Source: Thamnaconus septentrionalis
Taxonomy: Eukaryota; Chordata; Actinopteri; Tetraodontiformes; Monacanthidae
DNA length: 64,000 bases
Assembly (NCBI GenBank): GCA_009823395.1
Contig: CM020510.1
Location: forward strand, 11,094,773 to 11,158,772
Reading direction: 5' to 3'
Position 1 is the stretch's first letter. Every line of letters begins with the position of its first letter. The translations under genes were made by a program, and so were the position numbers. The notes beneath the pieces were generated by a model, which was given only the letters and a program-made list of their open reading frames with translations, ran no database searches and was not told where the DNA came from. Positions 25,995 through 39,625 of this stretch are shown one piece after another.

Positions 25995-26604
25995 AGAGTT
26001 GATTTAATGCAGATGATGTGAGCTGAAATTACACAATTACATTGTTGTTTTATGTTGTTTTTATTTTGACCATGGTCATTTACGGCGTGACCCCAACCCC
26101 CCAATTTTAGGAACCGCTCCTTCATTCACATTCATTTTTAATTGTAGTTCGCAGAGATAACAAATAATTCACTCTTTTTCAAAATAGGTTCCATGAAGAA
26201 AGAAATATACCTGCCCCCTATGCATGAATAACTCAAAATGTTGAAGATACACAGACAGACAGTCTTTTTTTACATTTCCCTTTCTTCTTTTTACATTTTA
26301 AAGTTTAACAATAAGAACAGAAACAATCACTTCCAGTCTTCTTGATATTGATGTTATTAGGAAAGTTGGTAGTCTCCCATTTTTTCTCTTAAATTTAATG
26401 AAATTCGACCAGCCTTTGAATTATTGTCCAGAGAATTCCACACTTTCTCTCCATGCACTGAGACGCACATCTGCTTTCATGCAGCACCAGCATATGGGCC
26501 TTTGAAATCACATTTTCTCCCGGAGTCCTTGTAGCATAAACAGCCGCTGAAGATTTTCAGCTAAGAGTCTGACTCTGTCTTTAAACACGACTAGTAATGT
26601 TTTT

Positions 26605-26830
26605 AAAGGCCCAGCGTGTGAGATTTAGTAGCACCTAATGGTGAGCTCAAAGAATGTTAATGTTAAACCCTGTCCCCTGATCCCACATGTCACGTCTTTC
26701 TCCCTCAGGCTCTGACGCCTTAAAATCACAAAGCAGATTTATGTTCTGGGCTACTGTAGACAGGTGGTGGCGCAATGTGGCCACCTCTTTAAAAGTAGAC
26801 CTGCTATTTATAGAAATATAAATCCCAACT
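26605..26830. mobile_element. Truncated MITE-like element, same family as 53481-53739
   Basis: It begins AAAGGCCCAGCGTGTGAGATTTA, matching the left terminus of the copy at 53481, and continues through a diverged interior. The matching right terminus is not found, so this copy looks truncated. The right boundary is approximate. Confidence 0.5.
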
Positions 26831-29800
26831 ATTATGTTAAGCAAACACATCAACTCAATGTATCTAGACGTGTAGACGTAGTGAGGACAACTTGCCAAAG
26901 CTCAAACCGAACGTCAGAATGAGGAAGAAAAAGATTGAAGTGATTTTGTACTTTGATTGGGACGAGCTGCTGGTCTGATCGTTTCACAAACTGCTGATCT
27001 ACGGGGATTCCCACGGCATCAGAAATGTCTCTTGGCTTGACAGAGAACGGTCCCGAAATGGTCCGGTGAGCTGCAGTTGTGCGGAAGAAAAATGCCTCGT
27101 TGATGTCAGGGGTCAGAGGTCAGAATGGGCAAGGTGAACCTAATAAAGTAGCTGCTGAGTGTCAACTCCTTGAATGCTACACACTGAGCTAGGTCTTGAA
27201 TGTTCAGCAACGTGACCTTATAAACCCTGCAGAGTGTTAGTATAGATTCTAAGATATTTCATTAGCCTTTCTGAAATATGCCAGGCTTCTTTCTTTTTTC
27301 TTGCAGTACAAAGGAGGAAGTTGGTGATGTGTTGTAGAAGCTGTTTGGACAAGTCATGAAGAAGCCACTCCCATCAGCCCAGAGACGATCGGCCATGTGC
27401 AGGCAGTGCGCACTGAGGCAAAAAAAAAAAAAAAATACGTGTCCAACTTGAAGGCCAGCGGTTCCTTGGTTGTGCATTCCCATGGTGCACTGCTCCCCGG
27501 CAGCTGTGGCGGCCTGTTAACACCCCGGTCACTGATGTGATTATGGCTCTCTTAAGATACAGAACCACACGCAGCTTCTGTTGGACAAAGACGGGCTTGT
27601 CCCCCCGCTGGCCAGCAGATCCTGACACAACCCCAGCTGGATCAGATGTTACGTTTATCTGGGCCGACGTCCAGCTCACCTTCGAAGTCCCCGGGGGGGG
27701 GGGGGCACAGAGAGCCATGTTCCACTTGGCGAACAGTGGAGGCAGGGTGGGTACAATGAGACTCACACTGGATTCAACCAAACAGCCAGAATATGGCGCG
27801 GTGGGCCACCCCCGGAGCGAAAGGCCACCCAATGGCCCTGGCGTGTGGACACAGAGAAGCACGCTGTGAAATGTTCTTTCCAGTTGTTGGTGTTTATGAA
27901 CATCTCTATGCGCGTCCCGGGGATTTTCAACGTGCATTTGCAATTCAACGTCAATGCCAGTTCGGCAGCTGATGGGTAAAACATCCCCGTCCTTGAAAAG
28001 ATTGCCAACATTTTGGGCGCATCTGGTATTAGAATCTACTGCCGCAGTGATTGAACTTTGACTCAGGCAACATGGAGCTTTTAATGAGGTTAATTGTTGT
28101 GGTTTCACCAGAAGGCGTGATTGAGTGTTGAAGATTCCTGAAACAAATAGACAGCAACAATGTCAAAACTCGACTGTATGGACCCCTGGGTAGTGTAACT
28201 AAAATGCTGCTGTACTGATGGCAGGTCAACACTCGCAGTATGATCTCACCGCAGGGGAGGAAGTAAAAACCTCCATGAAACAATTTAATAGACAGGCGTT
28301 AAACCAATGTTTGAATTCCCAGACCAGGCAACATTCTTTCCTCATTACTGGACTGACAACAGTGTGTATGTTTTGGACATCTGACAAATATGACATGATG
28401 TTAATTGAATAAGAAGCTTGTGTTTATGAGCTGGAATTTACATGTCCAAAAAAAAAGACCTCCCACTATCTCATACTGTGACAATTTGAGTAATTACATT
28501 TATTTCCATGAAATTATGTTGCAGGTCTGAATTAAACGGCAGATCCTGGTGTCTGCTGCTTGTGAATAAAAGTTAATGGATTTGAGTTGCTTTGAGCACA
28601 GAATTTTCCAGACATTGTTGGAAGGTGCTTTTCGAAAGTGTTCATAGGGCTCAATTTATTTATTTCCACTTCTAAACATTTATAAATGCAGATAAGATTT
28701 CACGTTCAAAGTCCCATCATCACGTTTCTTCCCCTTCTGTTGCTCAATTTGAACTTCAGCAGGTTTACACCTTTACACAAGTTTGCTGTCATGCAAATGA
28801 CTGTGTGACAACGTGCACCAGTGAAATAGCCGGTGAGTTTAAGTTGCTCAGAAACAATTACTCTGGACACTGCAAACTGAAAAGCTTTTAGAAATCAGAG
28901 AGAAGAATTGCAGTTCACAAACTCAGTCCACCTTTTTTGGACCGATCCCTGAAACGCACACCTGCCCACAATCAGGCTCTTCAATCCTGCCTGTCACCTT
29001 CGACCCCGAGTCTTTTGCAACATCAGTGAATACGGGCGGCCTTGACCGGGAGGAGCGCTCACATTTCTGTTTTCCATCAGCATATTGAACAGTTTGCAGG
29101 AACAGGAAGTCGCCTGAAGCAATCAAAAGGATCAGACATCTCAGTCTTTCCATCTCTCTTGTCTCTCCGTCCTGGTGCACGCACCCCATCCATCTCCAAC
29201 CGCCCTCGCTCAACCCTCGCTTCTCCCATAATTCAATTGTCTTTTAATCCGCAGGCAAAGAATAACCCCTGAACAGTAAATCAGTGCCGCGGCGTTGTGT
29301 CTCCGGACTGCAGAGCCGCTCTGACTGGTCCGCAGGGGCTTCAGATGGAGAAGGACCAAGTGAGCTCCATTCCATCCCCTGCTGCTGCAAATCAAAACAA
29401 GGCTCAGCATGTGGTCAAGCCATTTGAGGCCCGATAGAACGCATCGAGAATTGCATTCCTGACTCTCGGCCATGCATTGACAGACAGACAAATATGAAGC
29501 GTCCTCACGTGGAGGATTCTCCATCTTCATGTTGCGGCCGTGGTGAAACGCAGCGGAGCAGCAGAGTGAGAGATGAACCCGTCAGGCTTTTGAAAGCGCT
29601 GTGGTTCGACGTGCATCGTGATTTTACAGGAATGCATCATGAAGAGAGAGAGATTGATGCATTTCACTTTACAAGAGCACAAGACACACGGCGAGAGCAG
29701 ATGAAGAAAACACATGTTGCAGCATACAAAAAAGTGCCCATGCGAACATGGCGAAAAATAACATGAACAAAGACAACTTCCCTTTTATGAGAATCCATTT

Positions 29801-29888
29801 TCAATCTATTGTTTGTTTGTTTTTTCTTTTTTGCGTGTTCTGCAAGCAAATTGTTTTGGAACCGAGTGAATGGTCAAAGGTGGAATGT

Positions 29889-30319
29889 ATGTGTCACGTG
29901 AGGGTGAAAGCAGGCAGGACCCCAATGTAGACAAAAACTGGAAAACAGAAAAATACTTTTTTCAAATAAAATACAAATCCCAACTAAAGGTGACCTCAAG
30001 GGGTAGAAAACAAACTAAATCTAAAGTCAAAGACTTAAACAGATCGTTGAAACAGACAACAGACTTGGAACTGCCTAAGATACAGGCAACTGAGATGCTG
30101 CAGCTTAACCAAGGAGGACCAATGACCCAACACAGCGAAATGGAGACAAGGACTATTTATACAAGAGGGCAGGAGGGGAACACAGGTGAGAACAATCAAG
30201 GGCAGGACTGACAACGAGACACAGGTGAGAATCATGGGGCATCAAAAAAGGTGGGAAAGCAGCAACAGGTAGTAAAATACAGAAAAGACAGAGGAAATTC
30301 TAAAACAACAGACCATGAC
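29889..30319. mobile_element. Interspersed repeat with TGTCACG / CATGACA ends, class unresolved
   Basis: A block bounded by TGTCACG and CATGACA. The interior is rich in ACACAGGTGAG and CAAGGGCAGGACTGACA phrases that recur as dispersed repeats in fish genomes. The 113-codon open frame inside is low-complexity, and I do not regard it as a gene. It could be a solo LTR (TG...CA) or a DNA-element remnant. Confidence 0.45.
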
Positions 30320-33300
30320 ACAACAGACGCACCCAGTACTTTGAAAGTCCCATTCATTTTTTTTTTCACCCTGGACAATAGACAAGCGTCACATAATTAT
30401 TATTGTTTTTTTTAAAAAAGTACTCTAGTGCAGAAAACAACCTTTTCAGCCCGATGTTTACAGCCTCTCACAAAATACCTCAGTGGCAAACAAGATACTG
30501 ATACTTGTTGTTATTGTGTTTTTAAACATTAGTCATTTTTTAGATATCTTCTATATCTTCTATATGCCAGTAAAAAACTTTGTGTATTGAAAGCTGTGTT
30601 TTTCATGTCCTGTGTTGGTGTTTTGTACTTGTCCTCAGCACGTTAGCCGTCAAGGGCACAGCTGTTTTACAGGTGCAGAGAAATAGCAATAGGGGGAGCA
30701 GGAAGGGTCAAACAAGAGCAGAACCCTCGGACCCCCTGCATGAAAAAACTTTGTTTTTCACTGGAGCCACTTCTGAGGCCAAACACAGGGAGGCTGGTTC
30801 TGCGCAAACAAAAAACAAGCAAAGAGTCAAAGTCAAGGTCCGTCTTTATTCAGGTGATGACCTTTAGTTTTTCCTCTGTTTTCACTGCGACCACGGATGC
30901 GCCTCGGGACCTGGGACATTATGTCACATTATCCTGCAAGCATCACCTCCACTCTGCCCTGATTTTGGAGGATAGAATAAGCAACAACAGGGGAAATTTT
31001 TTTTTTTTTTTTTTTAAAGAAAGTGGCAATTACCTCAGGTTCTTGGCGGGGGCTTTTATTAAAACCAAACTTGTTTCCTTGAACAAACATGACAGGCGCT
31101 GAGCAGAGGAGCGCCTTTTTTTTTCTACCTCAGCCAAAATATTAAGTGAGTGCAGGTGCTCCAGGAATGTCTGCGAGGGTGGGGCAGGGAGGGCTCGGCA
31201 ACACTGACCTTTATTCTCTCTCCGCCGCCTTACGCGAGACTCCATATGTGTGTTTATCTATTTGTGCATGTGTTTCCACCAAAGGCCCCCGACCGCTTTC
31301 GCGGACGCCTCGGTCGCACAGCGGAGGAGCGCGCCCAGCCGACTCTCCCCGAGCCCCTCGGCTGCGTCGCGGTGGTAGAAAAACTGGAGCAAAAGCAAAC
31401 GATTGTTTTGTTACGCAGGAAGAGGCTGGGGGCTGCCTAAGCAGGACCAGATGCAAGGGGTCCTGGTGGCTCCTGGCTCTGATTGAAGAAGGTCCGGTAG
31501 CCCCGGCGGAGCCTCTGACATGGAGGCTCAGCAGACGGTAAATTTCCTGTCCGCAATCCCCACGACGTCGCAGATAAAAAAACAGCGCGTGATCGATGCC
31601 CATTAAATCAACTATGTATATCTTCCTGAAAGACCCGTGAGTAGCATTTTCTTTTTGCTTTCTTAATGGCCAATCACTTGCAGAAACACACAGAGGGACC
31701 TTTATGTAATTGGATTCAGGTCTACGGGCTCTGCAATCACCGCATGTCTCCTTTAAAAAAAAAAAAGGTAGAAAAGCATGTAACCTCGTCACCGACGTCC
31801 ATCAAAGGCGGCAGCTCGCGCTCATTAGCGAAGTCGCGCTCCCACATAGTTCCGCTTCCTGGGAATGCGGAGCCTCTCCTGCCTGCGATGGAGTGAGTAA
31901 AGGTCGGAGCAAGCGCAGGCCTCCCAGTGCAGGTGGTGTGAGATATTTTAGCTGCTTCCTGCAGGTCAGACATGCCTCACTAGGGAGGCGATGGCTAAGA
32001 AAGGCACACCTGGTCCAAATTGACACCCTGGAACTGGGAACTCAGGTGACCTACCTGAAGACAGCAGCCGCTGGGAAGGAGACGCTCTTAAACTCAAGGT
32101 TTAAAGCTGTTTTGTTAATGCCGGACAAACTATAGGCCACATCGATCTTAAAACTGAGCTCCATTTGCCTCCTGCAACAATCACCAGGGGGCGTAGCCTG
32201 ATGCTCAAGTATTTGTCCAAACACTCCTGAGGTGTGTGGCGTCAGTGAAACTATTTTAGTGCTCCAATGGTGTCTGAGTCTCGCAGGGTTTGATTTGTGA
32301 ATATTCAACGTGTCTGATATTTCCAACTCCCCATCAGGCGGCCTCAGTGGAAATCCCAAGTTAGCCAATACAAAATAGCAGCAACTGGATGCAGCAGAGC
32401 CTGACAGCACTCCAAGCCAAACTCTTATTGCCCCTTTTGACTCCTTTGTCAAACTCAAGCCCTCCAAAGTCTTGTTTGATCACATAGATCTCTGAGATCT
32501 CGATGTCGGTGGAATCAAATTTTAAAATCAGCAGCGGCGGATTATGCCGTCAGAAAATGGGGTTGGAATCGTCCTTCTGTCTGCGGTGGCCCATGTTTTG
32601 AAAAATTGGTTTAGACTTGAGGACCGTCTGGTGAGCAGCCAGTCGAAGCAGATGAACATTTTTTAACAGCATGCCAGAGAGCAAAGAGAAAACAGAAAGA
32701 CAGTGACAATAAGAAGCATATTGGATGTATCAGGCGAGCAGCAACATTTCACTGGTGCCAACATGTGCCGGCCTGATGCATCGACCACAACGCTGCCCAC
32801 AACTGAAGGTAGCTGTGAAAAATGACGTGGCCTTACGTCATTCATACACTTTCGTATCTGTCTCTCTTTAATTAAATTACAATTACATATGGCGACGTTT
32901 GCCTCCTGTTTCCTCATATAGACTCCGTGAAAAAAACGCTGGCACTGAACTTGTCACATCTGCCCCACACATTCCTCCCATCCCGCCTCGCACGTCCAGG
33001 CATCTTGGCTCGGCGCTGATGGGGGAATTTTCCGCAGGTCGACAGTGAAGGAGCCACATAGTCTTACCTTTGTCTCTGTCCGCACTCCTCTGCTGCTGGC
33101 TCTGTCCACTCTCTGGCTGCACACACACTCTGACATTTTGCAAAGTCCAGAAGTTGGCATTTGAAGTTGTCTACGGCTCATTCTGTCCACTGTCACTTGT
33201 TCTTCTTTTTTGCGCAAGTCAAACTCAAAACACTGTCTTGCTTTCCAACTTATTTTCTGCACTGAATCTTTTAACTCAAATACGGTAAACCATAAATAAA

Positions 33301-33394
33301 ACATAAAGACTTTTACACTCACAATACAGTGCAATGATACATACGTAGTTGTTGGATGGGAAAAATAATATTCCCTTGTTTTTGTATGAAGAAT

Positions 33395-33490
33395 ATCAAT
33401 CTATCTATCTATCTATCTATCTATCTAGCTATCTATCTAGCTATCAGTCTATCTATCTAGTTAGCTAGATAGCTATCTAGCTATCTGTTT
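33395..33490. repeat. (ATCT)n tetranucleotide microsatellite with AGCT variants
   Basis: Perfect ATCT units to about 33425, followed by a mix of ATCT and AGCT units ending in a TAGCTAGATAGCTATCTAGCT stretch of local dyad symmetry. Confidence 0.93.
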
Positions 33491-33524
33491 GTCAAGCTAT
33501 TTATCTTTCTTTATCTCTTTCTCT

Positions 33525-33756
33525 CTCTCACACACACATACACACACACACACACACTGAAACCAGCCTAATTAACCCAAACTCGTTTAATGCCTTAGCT
33601 AATGAGAAAGTTGACCAAAATATCATTACCTGAAAATGTGCTCGACATGTGGTTTGTAAAAGTTGGTGCGGTCCTCGCAATACCATATTAACAAGAACAC
33701 ATACACACACAGACACACACACAAACACACACACACACGCACAGACACACACACAC
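33525..33756. repeat. Two (AC)n blocks separated by unique sequence
   Basis: AC-rich runs at 33525-33557 and 33696-33756 flank about 140 bp of unique AT-rich DNA. Confidence 0.88.
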
Positions 33757-36700
33757 TAATTTCAAGTGAAATCAATCACTCATAATGTGCACTTCCTCAA
33801 TGATGTGAAACCACAATGTTATCCATGAATGCCACTCATTTGGTTGCTAATTCCCGACAGCTGTTGCCCCCCCGGGTATTTCCGACAGGCAGTGTCTCTA
33901 CTTGACTGTCTGTTCATCACATCGATTTTTTCTTTCTGTATTTTATGTGCTTAATGTACACTAGTGGCTGTGCAACATTCAGAGGCATTTTCCCTGCTTG
34001 TTAAATGGCAACAGCAGAGGGCCGAGATGCTTGTTGTTCTCTTTCTGTGCTCTCTCCGACGTGCAGCGCCACACTAAAGCCCAGCTCGGGGGTTAAAAAC
34101 GCTTGTCAGTGCTCGGTGCGAGTTGACCTGATGGGAGCGTCTCCGGGATTATTCCCATGTAAAGACAGAGGGTTTCCCCCCGCTCACCGCTTGTTACCCG
34201 CCGGGCCCCTCTGAGGCCACCTGGTGGTGGGGTAATTAAAGTACCATAGATCAGCCAAGCTGCAGTAACACTCCCAAATCCTCAGAGAATAGCCGGAGCC
34301 ATGGGCACCCTTAATCCTGTTTGTGGCAATCGGGAACTACTCCAGTCCCAGCCGGAAGATGTGGCGGTCAAGAAGGGAGGACAAAAGGCCGGTGGAGGGT
34401 GAGGGGACGAGGGAGGGTGGGAAGGAGTGAGCTGACAGCTAGCGTGTATTCAGCCTCACTCCATGTCTCCTCTGTCTTGCTGCTTTTGTCGGAGGGGGAA
34501 AAAAAACCCTCCACCATTTTTCCCTCCTTCATTGTCAACCTGTTTTTTTTAACCTGGTCTTAACCCCGCAGTTTATGAAAAGCATGGGCTTTGGCTATTT
34601 TGTACATGGTTACTTTAAATTCAGCTTTTCCTCGTGCGTCATCTCTACCGTCTGCACAGATTTATTTATTTTTTTAGGTGTCCTTTTAATATGACTGATG
34701 GATGGGACAAAATGACAAACATGGAAGTAGAGAGTCGTGCTAATATGGGAAACAGAAAGAAGCTTGGCTCTTTCCTCAAACAAAGCAAGAATCAAAAATG
34801 AATATGATTTAAAGACTAACTAAATTAGCTTTATTAAATCAAGCAAGATTAAATTGAAAGGGGAATATGGCAAATTTCACTCTGTTGCCAATTTGAATCA
34901 CCTGGAGTGACCTTTTTCATATTCTGCATTCATTGATTTAAAAGTCAAAATGAATTGTTATATCTGCAAACAATGTTGCCCTGCACAGGGTTGCACTCTT
35001 TTAACATTTAGATCCAAAGCAAATTGGTGCAGCCTTGTATGAAATGCCCTTTGCCCTCACCCTGTTGAATCGTGAAAAGTTCTCTCACCATCCTGACAAC
35101 AATCACCCACCTTGGGGAGACAGACGGGGGGAGAAAAGGTTTCCAGTGGAGACCCAGACTGCAGGTTGGACCCTTCAGGGGGTGCGGTTCTGCCCCGCCC
35201 CCTTCCCGAATGCCCCTACCTTTAAAAAAAAAAAGAAAGAAATCCAATTATAGTCCTTCATTAACAAACCCAGCAGGAGAGAGGCACAAACTGGGCCCTG
35301 TGAAAACTAAGACGTGCAGTCACGAAAACTGTTCTCAGCCTGCACCTGTGGCTTCGCCCTCACTGTGGGGTAGAGACGAGGCCAAGGGCACGACAAACGC
35401 TTTTAGAGGAGGGTTGACTCATTTCCGACGACGCTGCAGGACAAAAAAAAAAAAAAAACTTCACGCGATGTCCAGCTCTGTAAAGCCTGAGCTCTGTGCG
35501 CACTTTTCCATGATGCAATGTCCCCAACGGACAGACACAACACTGCTCACTGTGACACCCCATTACAGCATGCAGCAATACCTCACTGCTCAGGAACCCG
35601 CTGCTCAGACTCTCACCACCTTCTGACTGACTGGACCTGATGCGGCGGATTACTGAGAGCAATCAGTGCCAACCAAAACCTTCATCGACCTACGGAAGAA
35701 CGTTGGCGGCCTTGGGTATAGCAACAACGAAATCCCTGGAGGATTTTTATTTAATTTTTTGAATTTGCAAATGAATTGAGAATAAGACTTGCGATTTGAG
35801 AGTAAATTCAGGGAGCAAGTTTTGTTGGGGATGTTTTGAGGAGAGGCAATAGGCAGCACACATGGGTAGTTATAGTATGGATGGTATAGATAGTTATGAT
35901 TATGACAGCTGACTGCTGACTCCCTGTAAATGAGTTCATTCAGGATGAGGGCAAGCTGAACACAGATGACTGGATTTCTGCTTCCAAAAAAATTATTTTC
36001 ATGAAAGTTGAACAGAAAAAAAATAAATGCATACAAAAAACAGTTGCAGGAATAGGAAAAAAATCAACCTAAGAAACTTAGGTCTGCTTTACTTAAAGCC
36101 CGCAAATCTGTTAACTCTCAAAAATAACTCTCAGGCAGAGCTCGCAAAAGCATGGTGCCCCATACCATCTTCCCCCTTCACGCTAGACAGACTGCCCTTA
36201 TATATAAGCTGTGACTGGCCTCCTCCTAGCTGACCAAACAATGTGTCTTAAGCACAGGGTAAAGCTAGACATTTCTACTGCAAATAAAAGTCCATTTACC
36301 TGAAAACAGGTTGTACTTCTCTCTAGAAAACTGAGCCTTATGGATGAAAACCTTGTCCAAGTTGCCCTTTTTCTTCCAAAGCTGAGTTGACCCCCGTCGG
36401 GTTTTCTGCGTGCTGGAGGTGAAGCACAGGGCAGAAAAACAACTGCGGAGACAATGAAGATCACGTCAGTAAGTTCAAACAAAGCGCTTCTGCCTTTCAG
36501 TCTTAATTCCAACTTCTCCGCTCTGGTTCCTCCCCCGGTCAGGACAAATAATTACAAGCGTCATTTAGCCCAACACCACTGCGAGACGCAGTGTGTCGTA
36601 ATTAGTGCCCCTGAACCGTGATGAACCACCTCCCTTGTTTGGCTCATGTGCCATACGTCTTGCTCTCTGCGTGCAGGACGCACATAATAATTCCTCGAAA

Positions 36701-37339
36701 TTCAGGCTAAAATATTGACGACCATAATCCCATGACGACACACACGCCTGGCAGCCGAGACCGAGTGGGAATGACGAAGTCACGCAGGGCAGAAACAGAA
36801 GCTTGGCTACAGGCTGATGTCTGCAGCTGCTGCCTGACCAGAGTAAACAGTACCTGGCTGTCCAACTCCTCACACACACTCACTCGCTCACACACACTGG
36901 ACCGCTTCCTGACAGCATTACACACACTTCACTGACACTCCTAACACAGGCGGAAAAGCATGTGAAGTCAAGTAAGGGAGAGAGACGACGGCGAACGTGA
37001 TGCAAGACTCCAGAGTGATGCGTCCGTGACGCTCAAAGAGGTTTTGCCTTTCTGTCACTGATTCCAAGACTCCCTTTGTGTCCCTGTTTTTGTTTATTTT
37101 TCTGTCAAACTCCCAAAATATTGCAGTCATGCGAGATGCAACAGTTTGTTGTTTAGTTTTTGTTGTTTAGTCTGCTTTCCCAAGAATCCACCCTATCGAC
37201 AATGCAATCATCACAATTACATATTTGCTGTTGTGTAGAAAAACAAAACATCCAATTTGTCGAATTTTAGATGAAAATTCAATAAATTTCCTGAAATATT
37301 CCAAATATTTAGATTTTTTTTTCTCCTCCCATGTTAACC

Positions 37340-37445
37340 AACTTTTAACTTTATTTTACCAGGAAAGTCCCATTGAGGTTAACAATCTCTTTTCCAAGGG
37401 AGTCCTGGCAAAGAGGCAGCAAAAGTTTAAAAAAAAATCAGCAAT
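37340..37445. mobile_element. Dispersed vertebrate repeat fragment
   Basis: The phrases TTTTACCAGGAAAGTCCCAT, AATCTCTTTTCCAAGGGAG and TCCTGGCAAAGAGGCAGC match a repeat often seen in fish and amphibian introns. Boundaries and class are uncertain. Confidence 0.45.
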
Positions 37446-37849
37446 TTACAATCAACAGTTGCAGTAATATCATAAAAAAACAGTTACAATAATTCTAATT
37501 TCTAACAGATAGTATAAAATCAAGCGTCTTTAATGGCGAGTGCTGGTTTTTGCCCTGTTCTTCCCTCAACTCTCCATGTGTGTCACCACACATGATAATT
37601 TCCAGTTTGAGGAGCTCCGCCCATGCACCGCCACGCCCCTGCGCCCCCGTCGCATTCCGGGAGAAATCTCGGAATCAACGGGCATGAAATTCATTTCTCA
37701 CATGGCCGCATCTGCGCCGCCTAATCATAACCTGGGCAGACAATTCAATCCCGCAGTCGGTCGCCTGCCTCCTCCTCCTCCCCAATTCCGTCTCCCGCCG
37801 AAGCTCCCTCGACTCGCGGCGCCTCCTTCCGACCCCCCGCACCCCCCCT

Positions 37850-37960
37850 GATTGTGTTGCGGCAACCTCTTACATCATTAGGCCCCGACCGAAAACAATT
37901 AACGCCGCCAACTGTAATTACAGTAATGGCCATAAGGGAGTCAGTGACCTCGTCCCCTCG
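37850..37960. promoter_or_regulatory. Candidate homeodomain-rich conserved element with 14 bp palindrome
   Basis: ACTGTAATTACAGT at 37911-37924 is a perfect palindrome centred on TAATTA. CAATTAA at 37896-37902 and TAATGG just after the palindrome add homeodomain-type cores. The block is unique, non-coding and bordered by low-complexity proline-codon-like C-rich DNA. Confidence 0.42.
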
Positions 37961-38299
37961 CTGCGACTCCATCTGGCCAAACCCTCCATGCAGCACACCC
38001 ACGTTCTAGCCTGGGCGCTGGGGGAGCTGGGTGGGGTGGAGGTGGGATACCGGACGTGGTGTCGGGGTGTGTGACCTCACTGACTAATGGCTGGTCAGAG
38101 ATGGTTCGTGGGCTGTGTGAGGCTGGAGGGGAAGAGAACCCCTGGAGAGACATGTTTGGGAGTTTTTCTGGGCTGTTACAGCAGGGTGGGGTGGCGAAGG
38201 GTGGAGGAGTGCACAAGGGCTCCAATTCATCATCTGTGTTCGTGGGATTTTATAAAAGTGATGAATGTGCGAAGTCAGGTAAATGGCTGAATTAGAGTA

Positions 38300-38490
38300 A
38301 TGGCTGATTGCAGCAATTTAGCCCCAACACTGCCAAGAATATATATTTGGGGGCCGCAGCACACAATGTTGTGTAATCCCAGATGCCTGGACCCCTGAAT
38401 ATTGAGGTTGGGGCTGCACATTCTAGTTAATATAGCGCTTTCACTGCTGGCGAGCAGAGCTGAAATACGGCTACAGTTGGCAGCAATTAG
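38300..38490. promoter_or_regulatory. Candidate conserved non-coding element
   Basis: Unique sequence with GATTGCAGCAATTTAGC, AGTTAATATAGCGC and GGCAGCAATTAGAGG, no repeats and no plausible exon. Flanked by simple G-rich DNA. Call rests on texture and AT-core homeodomain motifs. Confidence 0.3.
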
Positions 38491-39234
38491 AGGTGGGAGG
38501 GGTGGGGGGCTGCAGCGGGTTGATAAACACAACATGTGCACGGTGCATGCAAACTGTTTTGAATGGACGCTGTAAAGCAAATTAGTCACAAAGTCAAAGA
38601 CAAACATTGTGTTTGGACATGGATCAAAAGTGAACAAATCCAACGTGTCCATCATAATATTGATTGCTGGAGGAGTTTTTTGCTTCATGTGCTGCAGCTC
38701 AGCGCTGAACAAACTCTACGTCAGTGCTATGGGTTATCGCACAACGGCCAATTAAGATGCAAGCGTCACTTTACTAATGTGTTGTGACATCAGTGTTTGT
38801 CTCTTGACTGTTAATGAAGCCACCAGGGAAGATGAGAAAAGTTCCTGTTACTTGTGCCCTCCACTTTTTCAGAAAAGCTGTCTTAAAGCAGCTGGTGGGC
38901 GGCCGTAACCACAGAGCTAAATACTGTATGTCTTTTTTCTCTCCTTTTTCTCTTTTTTTGTGGGATGTGGTTTTTAATCAGACAGCTCTCCTTACTTTGG
39001 GACGAAAAAAAAACTAAATAAAGAAAGGACAAGGGAAGGAATATGGCACCTTCAATTATGGATAAAATCATTACTGTCACTATTGCATGAAGGGATTTAA
39101 ACTTCCAAAATAAAGGTTTTAACTTAGAAACGACAGGGTGCCCACTACAATACACAGAGAAGCAGCTGATGGTAACATGATGGCCAAGAATGACTGAACT
39201 TATCTTTATACCTTATCGTCGTGAGTGTCCTGTC

Positions 39235-39255
39235 TTTATTTATTTGTTTGTTTGT

Positions 39256-39295
<40 letters not shown>

Positions 39296-39330
39296 AAAAA
39301 AAAAAAAAGATATTTTTTTTTTTTTTTTAA
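39235..39330. repeat. (TTTA)n followed by poly(A) and poly(T)
   Basis: TTTA/TTTG units run to about 39292. Then come about 15 A, a short GAT and about 17 T; the last two form an A/T snap-back. Confidence 0.92.
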
Positions 39331-39557
39331 AAAGCATTTTCTTTCCAGATATACATAGGAGTCTTACTTTAAATGTATTGAAATCTTTAAGTGACCTTCA
39401 AGCATGACCTGAGTATCTCATGGCTGGGCCAATGAAGCTCCCTGGTTTCTGGTTATGAAAATATGGTCACCCTACTGAGAACAGCTGCGTGTTTTATTCT
39501 CTTTGAATGGTAGAAACACAACACTCTACCCAGCCTGATTTAAGGCTGCATCTCTCC

Positions 39558-39560
<3 letters not shown>

Positions 39561-39623
<63 letters not shown>
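39561..39623. repeat. Pure (TG)n microsatellite, about 31 units
   Basis: The longest uninterrupted dinucleotide run in the window. Confidence 0.97.

Positions 39624-39625
<2 letters not shown>

Larger units (their letters stand above)
24991..29888. other. Intergenic desert segment, no supported gene
   Basis: Contains poly(T) at 25970, the truncated MITE at 26605 and a G-run at 27692-27703. A 244-codon minus-strand open frame at 27374-28108 has no recognisable domain and includes a Phe run from a poly(A) tract. Confidence 0.55.
30320..37339. other. Intergenic desert segment, no supported gene
   Basis: Contains the ATCT and AC microsatellites at 33395-33756 and scattered homopolymers (30999, 35444). 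No exon-like open frame with recognisable content. The block at 31240-31520 is CpG-rich but featureless. Confidence 0.5.

Noticed and set aside
27374..28108. 244-codon minus-strand open frame, the longest in the desert
   Set aside because: No recognisable domain; it includes a Phe run from poly(A) and lies in moderately GC-rich DNA where long random frames occur.
29870..30211. 113-codon Lys/Gln-rich open frame
   Set aside because: It lies inside a dispersed repeat and reads as low-complexity.
33395..33490. Short repeated units considered as a CRISPR-like array
   Set aside because: They are a plain ATCT tetranucleotide microsatellite with no spacers; the window is vertebrate.
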